NCBI RefSeq assembly: GCF_001592965.1
Contig: NZ_LRPC01000028.1
Coordinates: 930,001-994,000, forward strand
Source of the DNA: Roseivirga spongicola
Lineage (GTDB): Bacteria; Bacteroidota; Bacteroidia; Cytophagales; Cyclobacteriaceae
Direction of reading: 5' to 3'
DNA: 64,000 bases
The translations under genes and the position numbers were made by a program. Positions 36,802 through 44,769 of the stretch are shown piece after piece. The notes under the pieces are model-generated. The model searched no databases. It saw nothing but the letters and a program-made list of their open reading frames with translations, and was not told where the DNA came from. Position 1 is the first letter of the stretch. Each line of letters starts with the position of its first letter.

Positions 36802-37527
36802 TTAGTTGATAGCCATCTGATTGACGTGCTTCACTCCTTCGTGATTCATTTTTAAGTTGAGGCGGTGAAAGCGTTCAAATGATTCTTGGCTGTCCCATTC
36901 TGTAATTATAAATAGATCGGGCTGATAAAAATAACCCAACGGAGATATTCCTTCCTCCATTAATAAACTCACTGTTCCACCAGAACTTTCTGCTTGTTGC
37001 AACCACTGTTCTTTGAACTGTTTAAAAGGCTTGGCTTTTTCAGACCAATAAGCAGTAAGCACCTTGAATTTTTCTTTGTGCACAACGAAGTTGACCTCGG
37101 CTGACATTTCGTAGTAAGTGAGCCCAAAAGACGACCAAATGTTGCGTCTTCTCTGATGAAAGTCTGCCACCTCTCCTTCAATATCGTTCAAGAAAGCCTC
37201 TCTTTTATCGATGTCGTCCCATTTAGCTAGAATTAAGAGTTCTGGCTGATAATTTCCTTGTAAGTTTTCATTTACTCTAAACGAAGCAACTGGCTTATAA
37301 CTTAAGGCTTCTCCTACAGGAACAGCCGTTTTCATATAGTCATTAAATAGCTCTTTTGTCCCAGGCTTTTGTGTGAGGAAAAGAAGATCAAGAACTTCTC
37401 CTTCCTTAAACCTATAAACTACTGAATCTGACTGAGCCATTGTTAAGCTACTTTGCAAACACAGAGTGAATAGCCAACTTAAAAGGCATACTATTCTGAT
37501 TGCCCTGTTTTTCTTTAAATTTTTCAT
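36802..37527 (-). CDS. Exported protein with two dimeric alpha/beta-barrel-like repeats
   Basis: 241 residues with a long signal peptide (hydrophobic core IVCLLSWLFTLCLQSSLTMA). Two halves resemble each other: LDLLFLTQKPGTKELFNDY ... PELLILAKWDDIDKREAFLND and FKVLTAYWSEKAKPFKQFKE ... PDLFIITEWDSQESFERFHR. Each shows the strand-helix-strand-helix order of ABM/DUF1330-like dimeric barrels, so one chain may fold as a pseudo-dimer. The ligand or reaction is unknown. It is the first gene of the set with the AraC-type regulator and DUF2911 protein. Confidence 0.7.
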   Translation of the reverse strand: MKNLKKNRAIRIVCLLSWLFTLCLQSSLTMAQSDSVVYRFKEGEVLDLLFLTQKPGTKELFNDYMKTAVPVGEALSYKPVASFRVNENLQGNYQPELLILAKWDDIDKREAFLNDIEGEVADFHQRRRNIWSSFGLTYYEMSAEVNFVVHKEKFKVLTAYWSEKAKPFKQFKEQWLQQAESSGGTVSLLMEEGISPLGYFYQPDLFIITEWDSQESFERFHRLNLKMNHEGVKHVNQMAIN

Positions 37528-37899
37528 GCTGCCAATTTATTTGTCACTCCCATTCGGCAGAAGCAAAAAGGGCCTAGAGAGGTACGCATTCCGTATCGGT
37601 ACCAAAAACGGACTGAAATTGTGGGTAAGTTTTTGAAAGATAGAGCTCCCCTCTGGTCTTAGCGTCTCGCTGAGACCCACGCCCAACCTATAAGTCTTAG
37701 CGAGATGCTAAGACTAGGGTTAAAGCCCCATCCTTACATCCCTCCCTCCCGATGCCTCGGAAGAGAAGGAATCTCTGTAGGCAAGAATTAAAAAACTTCC
37801 AAATTCAAGTACTCTTTAGCCACATTCATAAATTCCATACCCATAGAAAATTCACTATCTTTCATCTCAATAAATTATCCACTTTAAAACACACACATA
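37528..37899. other. Intergenic with one hairpin-repeat unit
   Basis: About 370 bases between the divergent barrel-protein and LodA-like genes. It holds the TCTTAGCG repeat (37655-37715) and a TCCCGA-TGCC-TCGG hairpin near 37747-37762 related to those after gltD. The promoters of both flanking genes should lie here; I could not place them. Confidence 0.6.
37655..37715. repeat. TCTTAGCG double-hairpin repeat, copy 1
   Basis: Two adjacent hairpins. GGTCTTAGCG-TCT-CGCTGAGACC (37655-37677) has one G-T type mismatch. AGTCTTAGC-GAGAT-GCTAAGACT (37693-37715) is perfect. Two more copies occur at 46165-46226 and 46385-46446 with the same spacing. Confidence 0.8.
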
Positions 37900-39861
37900 A
37901 TGGACTTAAACAAAGTCAAAAGCGTGGCTATATATCCTAGCATTGGTATAGCGCGTGTAGGCAACAGCCCGAACGAATACTTCATTGGCCCTACAGTTCC
38001 TGGGGTAACAGCTCAAGACCCTGACGATTTCCGCGATGCTCAAGGCCGAATTAAAAGGCAGGCCGCACAGTTCCGTATTTTCGGTCTAGATGACAAAGGA
38101 AATGTTCTAGGCGAACTCAACGAGAGTCATGGCGTGGCAATTGACTGGAAGGTTGATGTGGCCAATAAAAAAGCGGCTTGGTATCAGTTCGATATTGCAT
38201 TGGATATTCCTGCTGCGGAAGGCTACTATGACGTTAACGGAAATGCACAAAACCCAAGAGGGTTACCCACCCTTTGTCAAAAGCGAAACCTCTATTATGA
38301 TGGCTCAAGAAAAGAGCTAATGATTGAGGCTACTGCCAGAAGAATCAGCGGAAAAAACACTAATCAGAAAGGCACGGGAAAAGGATATATTTTCGAAGGA
38401 CAAATCGGTAAGAAACAGACAGATGTTTACCTTGGCGAGGTAAGAACCGATGAAGAAGGTAGACTTCTTTTTCTAGGTGGAAGAGGCCATTCTGCAAGCT
38501 TTGAAGATAAACCCTTAACCACATTCGCTAATAATGAAGGCTGGCACGATGATACTTCTGACGGACCAGTAGATGCGTCTGTAAGCTGGGGCGAAGGAAA
38601 AAATAAGGTAACAATGGAGGCCACTGGAGCTTGGGTGGTTGTAGCTCCACCAAACTACGCAGTAGGTGTTCAAGCGTTTACCACGGGCTACGAGCTATTG
38701 CAAGATGTTCAGTACAGAAATGGAACACACAAACCGAACAAAACAAGCTTTTATAAAAACGTTTACCCTACCCTTCAACACCTCACCCAAAATCAATGGG
38801 TAAATGCTGGAGTAAGCAGAGAATTTGGCTGGGGAAGTGCCTACGAGTTCGACAATGAGGCATTACTCAAAAAACTGAATGACAAAAGCGAGAAAAACCG
38901 ACCATTCCGCCAAACTATTTTGGAGTGTTTCAGAGACCCAACTTACACCGAAATGCAAGCTGAAGCATGGCCTCCACTGTATGGCGATGCCGTTACTTTC
39001 AACATGAACTCTACCGACCCAAGAAACTGGTATGCGGTTACTGAACTTCAGTACTTACACCTGAAAAATTGGGCTTTGGGAGACTTCGATGAAGACCAAC
39101 CAATTCAGCCTAAAAAATGGGACGATATGTCGCCCGAAGAACAAGCGAACGGACTAACAGAAGCTGCTTTAGAAGAAACCCTAGGTGGACCTTTTCACCC
39201 AGGTTGCGAGTTCACTTGGCCAATGCGTAATGCCATAATGTTCGATGACAAAGACCCTTGGCGAATCAAAAGGAGAAAGAACGTAAAAGATGATTTTGGT
39301 GTAGCACTTGACTCTTCAATTGCTTTGGGAGAAGGTGGCCCACTAGATGGAAGCTCTCCTGGAGACATCACCCGATGGATGGCCGTACCGTGGCAATCGG
39401 ATACTTCTAGCTGTCTTTCTGCTTACAGGGCATATGCCGGTGAATACCTGCCCACGTTTTGGCCAGCTAGAGTACCGAACGATGTGCTCACCGAAAAGGA
39501 TTATGAAACCATTCAGAATCCGAAAACTCCAAAAGAGAAGAAGATCAAGGCTTTCAGCCCTTCGAGCAGACGCAAGTGGTTGCGTGGTTATATCTTCACA
39601 GAAGACGGTCAGTTTATTGGCGGAAACTCCATTAGCGAACGCATGAAAGGAGTAACTAAATTCACCGAAGAATGGTACAAAATCGGAATCATTCTGAAGA
39701 AGCCATTGAAGAGCGACACCGATTTATTCCCAAAAGAAGTGTGGGTAGAAAGTGGTAGAAGCATTGATGAAGACCAGAAAAGAGGACTTCTGAAATCTTC
39801 TCAAGTGGAGTCTACCAAACGCCCTGATTGGGTCGATGTTAACCCTCGTAAACTGAGATAA
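37900..39861 (+). CDS. LodA/GoxA-like quinoprotein amino-acid (or amine) oxidase
   Basis: 653 residues, somewhat shorter than Marinomonas LodA (about 726). No signal peptide. Family landmarks are VAIYPSIGIARVGNSPNEYF at the start, GAWVVVAPPNYAVG, LGGPFHPGCEFTWPMRN and DITRWMAVPWQSDTSSCLSA. LodA-like enzymes carry a cysteine tryptophylquinone cofactor made from their own Cys and Trp. Cys505 is the natural Cys candidate. Trp560 (RRKWLRGY) fits the family spacing better than Trp521 (TFWPARVP). Family reaction: oxidative deamination of a free amino acid, with release of ammonia and hydrogen peroxide; some members are antimicrobial. The maturase gene follows after 6 bases. Substrate (Lys, Gly or other) is unknown. 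Confidence 0.9.
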   Translation: MDLNKVKSVAIYPSIGIARVGNSPNEYFIGPTVPGVTAQDPDDFRDAQGRIKRQAAQFRIFGLDDKGNVLGELNESHGVAIDWKVDVANKKAAWYQFDIALDIPAAEGYYDVNGNAQNPRGLPTLCQKRNLYYDGSRKELMIEATARRISGKNTNQKGTGKGYIFEGQIGKKQTDVYLGEVRTDEEGRLLFLGGRGHSASFEDKPLTTFANNEGWHDDTSDGPVDASVSWGEGKNKVTMEATGAWVVVAPPNYAVGVQAFTTGYELLQDVQYRNGTHKPNKTSFYKNVYPTLQHLTQNQWVNAGVSREFGWGSAYEFDNEALLKKLNDKSEKNRPFRQTILECFRDPTYTEMQAEAWPPLYGDAVTFNMNSTDPRNWYAVTELQYLHLKNWALGDFDEDQPIQPKKWDDMSPEEQANGLTEAALEETLGGPFHPGCEFTWPMRNAIMFDDKDPWRIKRRKNVKDDFGVALDSSIALGEGGPLDGSSPGDITRWMAVPWQSDTSSCLSAYRAYAGEYLPTFWPARVPNDVLTEKDYETIQNPKTPKEKKIKAFSPSSRRKWLRGYIFTEDGQFIGGNSISERMKGVTKFTEEWYKIGIILKKPLKSDTDLFPKEVWVESGRSIDEDQKRGLLKSSQVESTKRPDWVDVNPRKLR

Positions 39862-39867
39862 ACCTCT

Positions 39868-40923
39868 ATGAACCAGAAAATTCTGGTATTAGGTGCTGGT
39901 ACTGCTGGTTGTGCAGCGTCCATTTTTCTACGACAGTTGGGTTTTGAAGTAACCTTGGTAGAAAGACAGTCGCAAGCTAGCAGTACTGGCACTTTTAAAA
40001 TTGGTGAGAGCCTCTCTCCCGATGCCTCTAAGTTACTTCAACAACTCAATGTTTGGGAAAGCTTCTGCCAAGCTTCTCATCTCAAATGCTATGGAAATGT
40101 AAGCTACTGGCATAGCAAAACGCCAACGCATCACGATTTCCTCCAGCACCCACTAGGACATGGTTGGCATTTGGACCGTTTGGCCTTCGACCAAATGCTA
40201 CTCAACAAAGCAACCGATCTGGGTGCACAGTTGCTTACCGAAACACGCATAACATCTATACGCTTTGAAAATGAGCAATGGAAGGTTGAATTGAACAATC
40301 CGCAAGGTAGCCATAGCACTAAGGCCGATTTTATGATAGATGCTACTGGCAGAAATAGCTGGCTAGCTAGACAAATGGGTATTGACCGACTATATGAGGC
40401 TGAACAGCTTGCCCTAGTGGCTTTTCTCAACATAGCAGAAGATTTTGAAGACAGCAGAACCCTAGTGGAAACCGAAGGCGCTGGCTGGTGGTACGCGGCT
40501 CCTATACCTGGCAACAGAATGGTGACGACATATTTTTATCCACCCGAGCGCATAAAGCTCCCCACTCAGCCTACGGCAGAAGAATGGCAAAAACTTCTAG
40601 AACAGAGCCCACAAACCACCAAGAGAATTGCCCAAGCCCAAGGCGAATTAATAGCCGACTGTCAGACTGTAGCGGCTCACAGTAGTATTTTGGAAGTGCT
40701 ATATGGTTCTGGCTGGGTAGCCATTGGCGATGCCGCCCTCACCTACGATCCCATTTCAGCCCACGGTATAACCATGGCTATGGCCACAGCCAGAGATGCT
40801 GCCAACGCTATACTTTCCTACTTCAAAGGAAATACCGAAGCACTGAATGCTTATGAATCTGTTCTATGGGCAGCTTTTCAGCGATATGCTGAGGATAGAC
40901 AAGGTTTTGTAGTTAAAGATTAA
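39868..40923 (+). CDS. LodB-like FAD-dependent maturase of the quinoprotein oxidase
   Basis: 351 residues. N-terminal Rossmann motif LGAGTAGCAAS with GAGTAG at 9-14, the conserved KIGESLSPDASKLLQQL segment of the tryptophan-halogenase/LodB flavoproteins, the middle DATGRNSWLAR, and the GWVAIGDAALTYDPISAHGI block with Gly-Asp-Ala at 287-289. In the known LodA/LodB pairs the flavoprotein is needed to hydroxylate Trp during cofactor formation. Placement 6 bases after the LodA-like gene makes that role the best inference here. A halogenase function is unlikely from context and from the shorter length. Confidence 0.87.
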   Translation: MNQKILVLGAGTAGCAASIFLRQLGFEVTLVERQSQASSTGTFKIGESLSPDASKLLQQLNVWESFCQASHLKCYGNVSYWHSKTPTHHDFLQHPLGHGWHLDRLAFDQMLLNKATDLGAQLLTETRITSIRFENEQWKVELNNPQGSHSTKADFMIDATGRNSWLARQMGIDRLYEAEQLALVAFLNIAEDFEDSRTLVETEGAGWWYAAPIPGNRMVTTYFYPPERIKLPTQPTAEEWQKLLEQSPQTTKRIAQAQGELIADCQTVAAHSSILEVLYGSGWVAIGDAALTYDPISAHGITMAMATARDAANAILSYFKGNTEALNAYESVLWAAFQRYAEDRQGFVVKD

Positions 40924-41158
40924 AGCTGACGGTCCAGACTCTAGTTTTCTTAAGGGAGATTAGTACTAATCTTGACTTATAACCTTCAAAGAACAATGTA
41001 TCTACAGCAGCATAAAGCCATTGATTAGTCCTTATTCACTCAAGGAGGGCGGAGATCCAATCCCGACAATCTTCGGGACGTGACCATCGACTGATAAAGC
41101 ACTTAAAAATAAACACCGCAACCTCGATGGTTTTGATGTTGGTCGCGTTTCCTTTTGT
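40924..41158. other. Intergenic, mostly unassigned
   Basis: About 235 bases after the LodB-like gene. One small hairpin, ATCCCGA-CAATCT-TCGGGA-like (near 41057-41078), is visible. No gene and no clear terminator seen. Confidence 0.5.
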
Positions 41159-41190
41159 TACTTTTCTTTTGGAGAATCAAAAGAAAAGTA
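41159..41190. repeat. Perfect 13-bp hairpin
   Basis: TACTTTTCTTTTG (41159-41171) pairs exactly with 41178-41190 around a GAGAAT loop. The stem is purine/pyrimidine-segregated (one arm nearly all pyrimidine, the other nearly all purine). It lies in a gene-free region between the LodB-like gene and a lipoprotein gene. Confidence 0.85.
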
Positions 41191-41254
41191 AGTCATCAAG
41201 TTGCACCAGATAAGACTTGATTCCCCACCATAATTGATTCAAAACGCTGACCCA

Positions 41255-41600
41255 AAAGTATAGGCGATCAATCGATGAAGACACCGATTGTGGCAGCTGA
41301 GAAGCTCAACCCTATTGGTCAGACCACTTCGAGTGGTCTGACCAATGAGCTCACCCTTTTCAATACTTGGCACCGAAAACTGCCACTATAACGCGTCATT
41401 CAGAAGCCTACCTGCTGCGGACAGGGAGAATCATCTTGATGTATATCAATGAAGAATCCGCTCAGGCACCCTTCTTGTCAATAATCACACACCGCCAGTC
41501 TTGGTCTCCCCACCATGACGGTTTCCAGACATTAAACCCGCAACATAAGCGATCAATCGGTGTGACACCGATTGTGGCGGTAGGCATATTATCACTTGGT
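41255..41600. repeat. Long hairpin repeat of the accessory region, copy 1
   Basis: Contains, in order, a diverged CAATCG..CGATTG hairpin, the perfect 15-bp GGTCAGACCACT hairpin (41314-41346), CACCGAAAACTGCCAC, AATCATCTTGATGTA, a diverged CCAGTC..GACGG hairpin and a second CAATCGGTG-TGA-CACCGATTG. The same words recur at 42835-43130, 44100-44337 and 44340-44655. Short open frames through it are not credible genes. Confidence 0.75.
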
Positions 41601-41671
41601 ATGCTAGTCAATTGGTTCTATAAAACATTTGTGTGTAAATTGAACTTGGTCAAAGAAAATCAGAGAGCACC

Positions 41672-42805
41672 ATGATTAATTTCAATATCAAAGACTGCCT
41701 AATTCCAATCATTGCTTTAATTATTTTTGGTTGTAGTAATGAAAATGGCTCTTCTGAGGATGATATCTTAGCGTTTGAACCGGTAGATAGTTTAGAAATA
41801 GAGCTACCAGAGGAGTTTTTACAGTTCACCTCTTGGAGCACTTACAATCGTGAAGATCAACAGATTCTAGTAGAGTATGGCTTAGGCAGTAATAACAGCC
41901 TAGTTATTCATCAGGTTGATTTTCTTTCAGGCAAGTATTTAGAACCATTAGTAATCCCTCGGCAAGGGCCAAACGGATACAATTCATCTGACGCTTCCGT
42001 TTATTTCAAAAACCGTGATTCTCTTTTCGTATTCCCTGCCACAGCTCCACATTTCTACTTATATAGTCGCTCGGGTGAGTTATTAGAAAAATACGCATAT
42101 AATGCTACCGATAATTCAAAGTATAATGTCAGCGGCTATTATTCTAACGCAGTTTTCTTAGATGAGAAAATATTCATACCGACTGCACAATTTATTAGGT
42201 TTGACGATCCTAAAATCTTCACTAAATCAACCCCTGTAAGGTCGTTTGACTTTAGCAGTAATCAATTCATTGACTCTATTCCTTATCCTAGTTACACAAA
42301 AGATAAATCCATTACAGTAGATCGTCTGTCACCAACAATAGAAGCAATCAATCAGGATTCACTAGTTATTAATTATCGATTCTCAGACTCTATTTACTTC
42401 TGGAATCCAGCAACTAGTACAATATCTAGCTTGTATTTAAGCTCAGATAAATTTGGGAAGTCTAAATTATTCGATCGGTATCCAGATCGCTCACAGAGCT
42501 TGGAATTCAAGCTTAAAGAAACTGATTTTGAAACTGTTATTTATCACAAAAAACGTCTTTACAGGATTATAAGCTATGTTGATGAGAATGAGAAGTCTCT
42601 TGAAGCTTACGAGATTTTACAATATAATAAGCGAAAAATGACCCTACTCGAATATGACCTTGAAACTAAGACAAAGAGGCTATACAAGCTTCCGACCGCT
42701 AAGTATTTCACCTTTATTGATGATTACTTATATGTCGGAGGTATTTCTTTGCGAGAGGATGGTGATAAAACACTAAGGACCTTCTACAAATACAAGCTTG
42801 AATAA
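41672..42805 (+). CDS. DUF4221-like lipoprotein
   Basis: 377 residues. KDCLIPIIALIIFGCSNENG supplies a lipoprotein signal, with the lipidated Cys at about residue 21. The mature part is beta-rich with DSLFVFPATAPHFYLYSRSG, YYSNAVFLDEKIFIPTAQ and FTFIDDYLYVGGISL, in keeping with a beta-propeller lipoprotein such as DUF4221; that family call is from memory of the pattern and is tentative. It is isolated between two hairpin-repeat blocks, 30-70 bases from each, and starts at ATG 41672. Function unknown. Confidence 0.7.
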   Translation: MINFNIKDCLIPIIALIIFGCSNENGSSEDDILAFEPVDSLEIELPEEFLQFTSWSTYNREDQQILVEYGLGSNNSLVIHQVDFLSGKYLEPLVIPRQGPNGYNSSDASVYFKNRDSLFVFPATAPHFYLYSRSGELLEKYAYNATDNSKYNVSGYYSNAVFLDEKIFIPTAQFIRFDDPKIFTKSTPVRSFDFSSNQFIDSIPYPSYTKDKSITVDRLSPTIEAINQDSLVINYRFSDSIYFWNPATSTISSLYLSSDKFGKSKLFDRYPDRSQSLEFKLKETDFETVIYHKKRLYRIISYVDENEKSLEAYEILQYNKRKMTLLEYDLETKTKRLYKLPTAKYFTFIDDYLYVGGISLREDGDKTLRTFYKYKLE

Positions 42806-42834
42806 TGCCTACTTTAATTCAAAGGAGAGTACAT

Positions 42835-43130
42835 CTCATATCGCCAGGCAAGGTGTCCTCACCTTGACGGGGTTCAGACATTAAACCCACACCTAGACGA
42901 TCAATCGGTGAGGACACCGATTGTAGCGTCTGAGCAGCTCACCCCTATTGGTCTGACCACTCGAAGTGGTCTGACCAATGAGTCTATCCCTTTCAATATT
43001 CACCTCCATTTTAATCTGAATGACATACAGAAAGTTGATGCAAATGCTTTTATGGATTTTACTATCTTAGGTGGGAAAACACACACGGAATAGATACTTC
43101 CCCGTGATTTTCTAGAAACTAAAAAGGTGC
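42835..43130. repeat. Long hairpin repeat of the accessory region, copy 2
   Basis: Has CAAGGTG-TCCT-CACCTTG (42849-42866), CAATCGGTG-AGGA-CACCGATTG (42902-42923) and ATTGGTCTGACCACT-CGA-AGTGGTCTGACCAAT (42947-42979). It then runs through ATTCACCTCCATTTT and CACACACGGAATAGATACTT to GGTGCGT near 43130, a tail it shares with the copy at 44340-44655. Confidence 0.8.
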
Positions 43131-43244
43131 GTATGGTATGCCATATTGGACGGCTAAAGAGTTACAATTAACACCATTACCGACTGACTCCTACGTATCC
43201 AAGTGTACATTAAGTCAGATTCAAAACTATCAACAAAACATAGA

Positions 43245-44093
43245 ATGAAACACCTAATCTACATCTGCTTTCTTCTGATTATGATTTTGAGTTCTTGCAA
43301 CAACAAGAAATACAAACCAGAAGGGTTGACTAAGCTTTCCGAAACAGAATTAATTGAAAGAGCAAAACAAAAAAGACGCCCTGACATGCAAACTGTCATA
43401 TTCAAAAATGAACGAGGAGAAGCATTAAATTTTGATTCCTTGCTGACAATCCAGAATCCTGAACAATGGACCATGGACAATTATGCTGATGGGAACGGTG
43501 AAGTAAAGGAAATAATTATTAGAAAGGCAACGGCAGAAGACTTAGAACTACAGGAACGAATCCGAAAAGCCTTCACATATCAACCGCCAGTTGAGCTAGT
43601 TGACATCGATTGTGCTCAAAAGCAGGAAATATTACAGGCAGTTTATGAGAGCGATCAGGGTACGCGAACCAATGGAACCATGGACCCTGAAATTGATCGC
43701 AAGAATCTCACCACAGTCATCAGTCTGATAGAAAATTGCGGAATGCCCACCTTAAACGAGGTTAATAAAACACAAATGACCGCTATATGGCTAACAATTC
43801 AGCATGGGGATCATGAAAACAGAAAGAAGTACTTTCCGCTCCTAGAGCAATCGGCAAAAAATGGTGACCTGAGATCAACAGAGATAGCCATGATGAAGGA
43901 CAGGATTTTAATGGGTGATGGCAAACCACAAGTTTATGGCACCCAAATCACACAAAAGGATGGGCAATGGGTATTATACGAACTATCTGCACCTGAATCG
44001 GTCAACAAAAGAAGAACAGAAATAGGTTTTGGACCTATAGAGGATTATTTGAAGCGTTGGAATATAGAATTCAATGTAAAGCAGGTTCAATAA
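43245..44093 (+). CDS. DUF6624-domain lipoprotein
   Basis: 282 residues from the ATG at 43245; a GTG 14 codons upstream is rejected because MKHLIYICFLLIMILSSC is a lipoprotein signal with the Cys at residue 18. The C-terminal half matches the DUF6624 pattern: QKQEILQAVYESDQGTR, TVISLIENCGMPTLNEV, AIWLTIQHGDHENRKKYFPL and the family signature LMGDGKPQVYGTQ. Function unknown. It lies between two long hairpin repeats, the 3' one beginning about 7 bases after its stop. Confidence 0.85.
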   Translation: MKHLIYICFLLIMILSSCNNKKYKPEGLTKLSETELIERAKQKRRPDMQTVIFKNERGEALNFDSLLTIQNPEQWTMDNYADGNGEVKEIIIRKATAEDLELQERIRKAFTYQPPVELVDIDCAQKQEILQAVYESDQGTRTNGTMDPEIDRKNLTTVISLIENCGMPTLNEVNKTQMTAIWLTIQHGDHENRKKYFPLLEQSAKNGDLRSTEIAMMKDRILMGDGKPQVYGTQITQKDGQWVLYELSAPESVNKRRTEIGFGPIEDYLKRWNIEFNVKQVQ

Positions 44094-44099
44094 GGACAA

Positions 44100-44337
44100 T
44101 TCACCGCCAGTCATGGTGTCCCCTCCATGACGGATTCCAGGCGCAAAACCCGCAACCTGGGCGATCAATCGGTGAGGACACCGATTGTGGCGGCTGAACA
44201 GCTCACCCCTATTGGTCTGACCACTTGGAGTGGTCTGACCAATAAACATACCTTTTCCATATTTGGCACCGAAAACTGCCACCATAGCGCGTCATTCAGA
44301 AGGAGAATCATCTTGATGTAAATCAAAGATGAGTCGA
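44100..44337. repeat. Long hairpin repeat of the accessory region, copy 3
   Basis: Contains a TCATGG..CCATGA hairpin (44111-44130), CAATCGGTG-AGGA-CACCGATTG (44166-44187), ATTGGTCTGACCACT-TGG-AGTGGTCTGACCAAT (44211-44243), CACCGAAAACTGCCAC and AATCATCTTGATGTA. It runs straight into copy 4. Confidence 0.8.
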
Positions 44338-44339
44338 CT

Positions 44340-44655
44340 GAAGAATCCGCTCGGGTATCCTTCTTGTCGATAATTGCACCCCACCAGTCATGGTGTCCTC
44401 ACCATGACGGAATTCAGGCACTAATCCCGCAACATGAGCGATCAATCGGTGAGGACACCGATTGTGGCGGCTGAGCAGCCCAGCCCTATTGGTCTGACCA
44501 ATGAACCTACCCTTTTCCATATTCACCCCCATTTTTATGTGAATGACATACAGAAAGTATGATGCAAATGCTTTTGTGGATTTTATTATCTTAGGTTGGA
44601 AAACACACACGGAACAGATACTTCCCCGTGATTTTCGAGAAACGAAAAAGGTGCG
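44340..44655. repeat. Long hairpin repeat of the accessory region, copy 4
   Basis: Has TCATGGTG-TCCT-CACCATGA (44388-44407), CAATCGGTG-AGGA-CACCGATTG (44443-44464) and a shortened ATTGGT-CTG-ACCAAT hairpin (44488-44502). The same tail as copy 2 follows, ending at GGTGCGT. The start of the Shedu gene lies about 115 bases further on. Confidence 0.8.
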
Positions 44656-44659
44656 TTTA

Positions 44660-44746
44660 GCACACGATATAGTTTGGCTATAATGAACTTTTGACAAATT
44701 ATAAGAATATAACAGCCACCATAGTGGCTCATAGCTAACGTTGTGC
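44660..44746. other. Recombination-site-like (attC-like) imperfect palindrome before the Shedu gene
   Basis: GCACACG at 44660-44666 and GTTGTGC at 44740-44746 bracket an imperfect palindrome (GGCTAT near 44676-44681 against CATAGC at 44730-44735). It contains an inner perfect hairpin AGCCAC-CATA-GTGGCT (44714-44729). GCACAAC, the exact complement of the right end, occurs 5 bases after the Shedu stop (46131-46137). The layout recalls integron cassette ends but is not proven; no integrase is present in the window. Confidence 0.3.
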
Positions 44747-44769
44747 ATTATTAAAACAAAACTCTTTGA

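Noticed and set aside
37752-37940. 62-codon frame overlapping the LodA-like start
   Set aside because: It overlaps a well-supported start in another frame and has no recognisable features.
39868-40923. Tryptophan halogenase
   Set aside because: The flavoprotein fold is shared, but its length and its place directly after a LodA-like gene favour a LodB-type maturase.
41367-41675. 102-codon frame upstream of the DUF4221-like gene
   Set aside because: It is formed by repeat sequence shared with 44268-44470, where the frame is not conserved.
41255-44655. CRISPR array
   Set aside because: Repeats are long, irregularly spaced and differ in length, with no uniform spacers and no cas genes.
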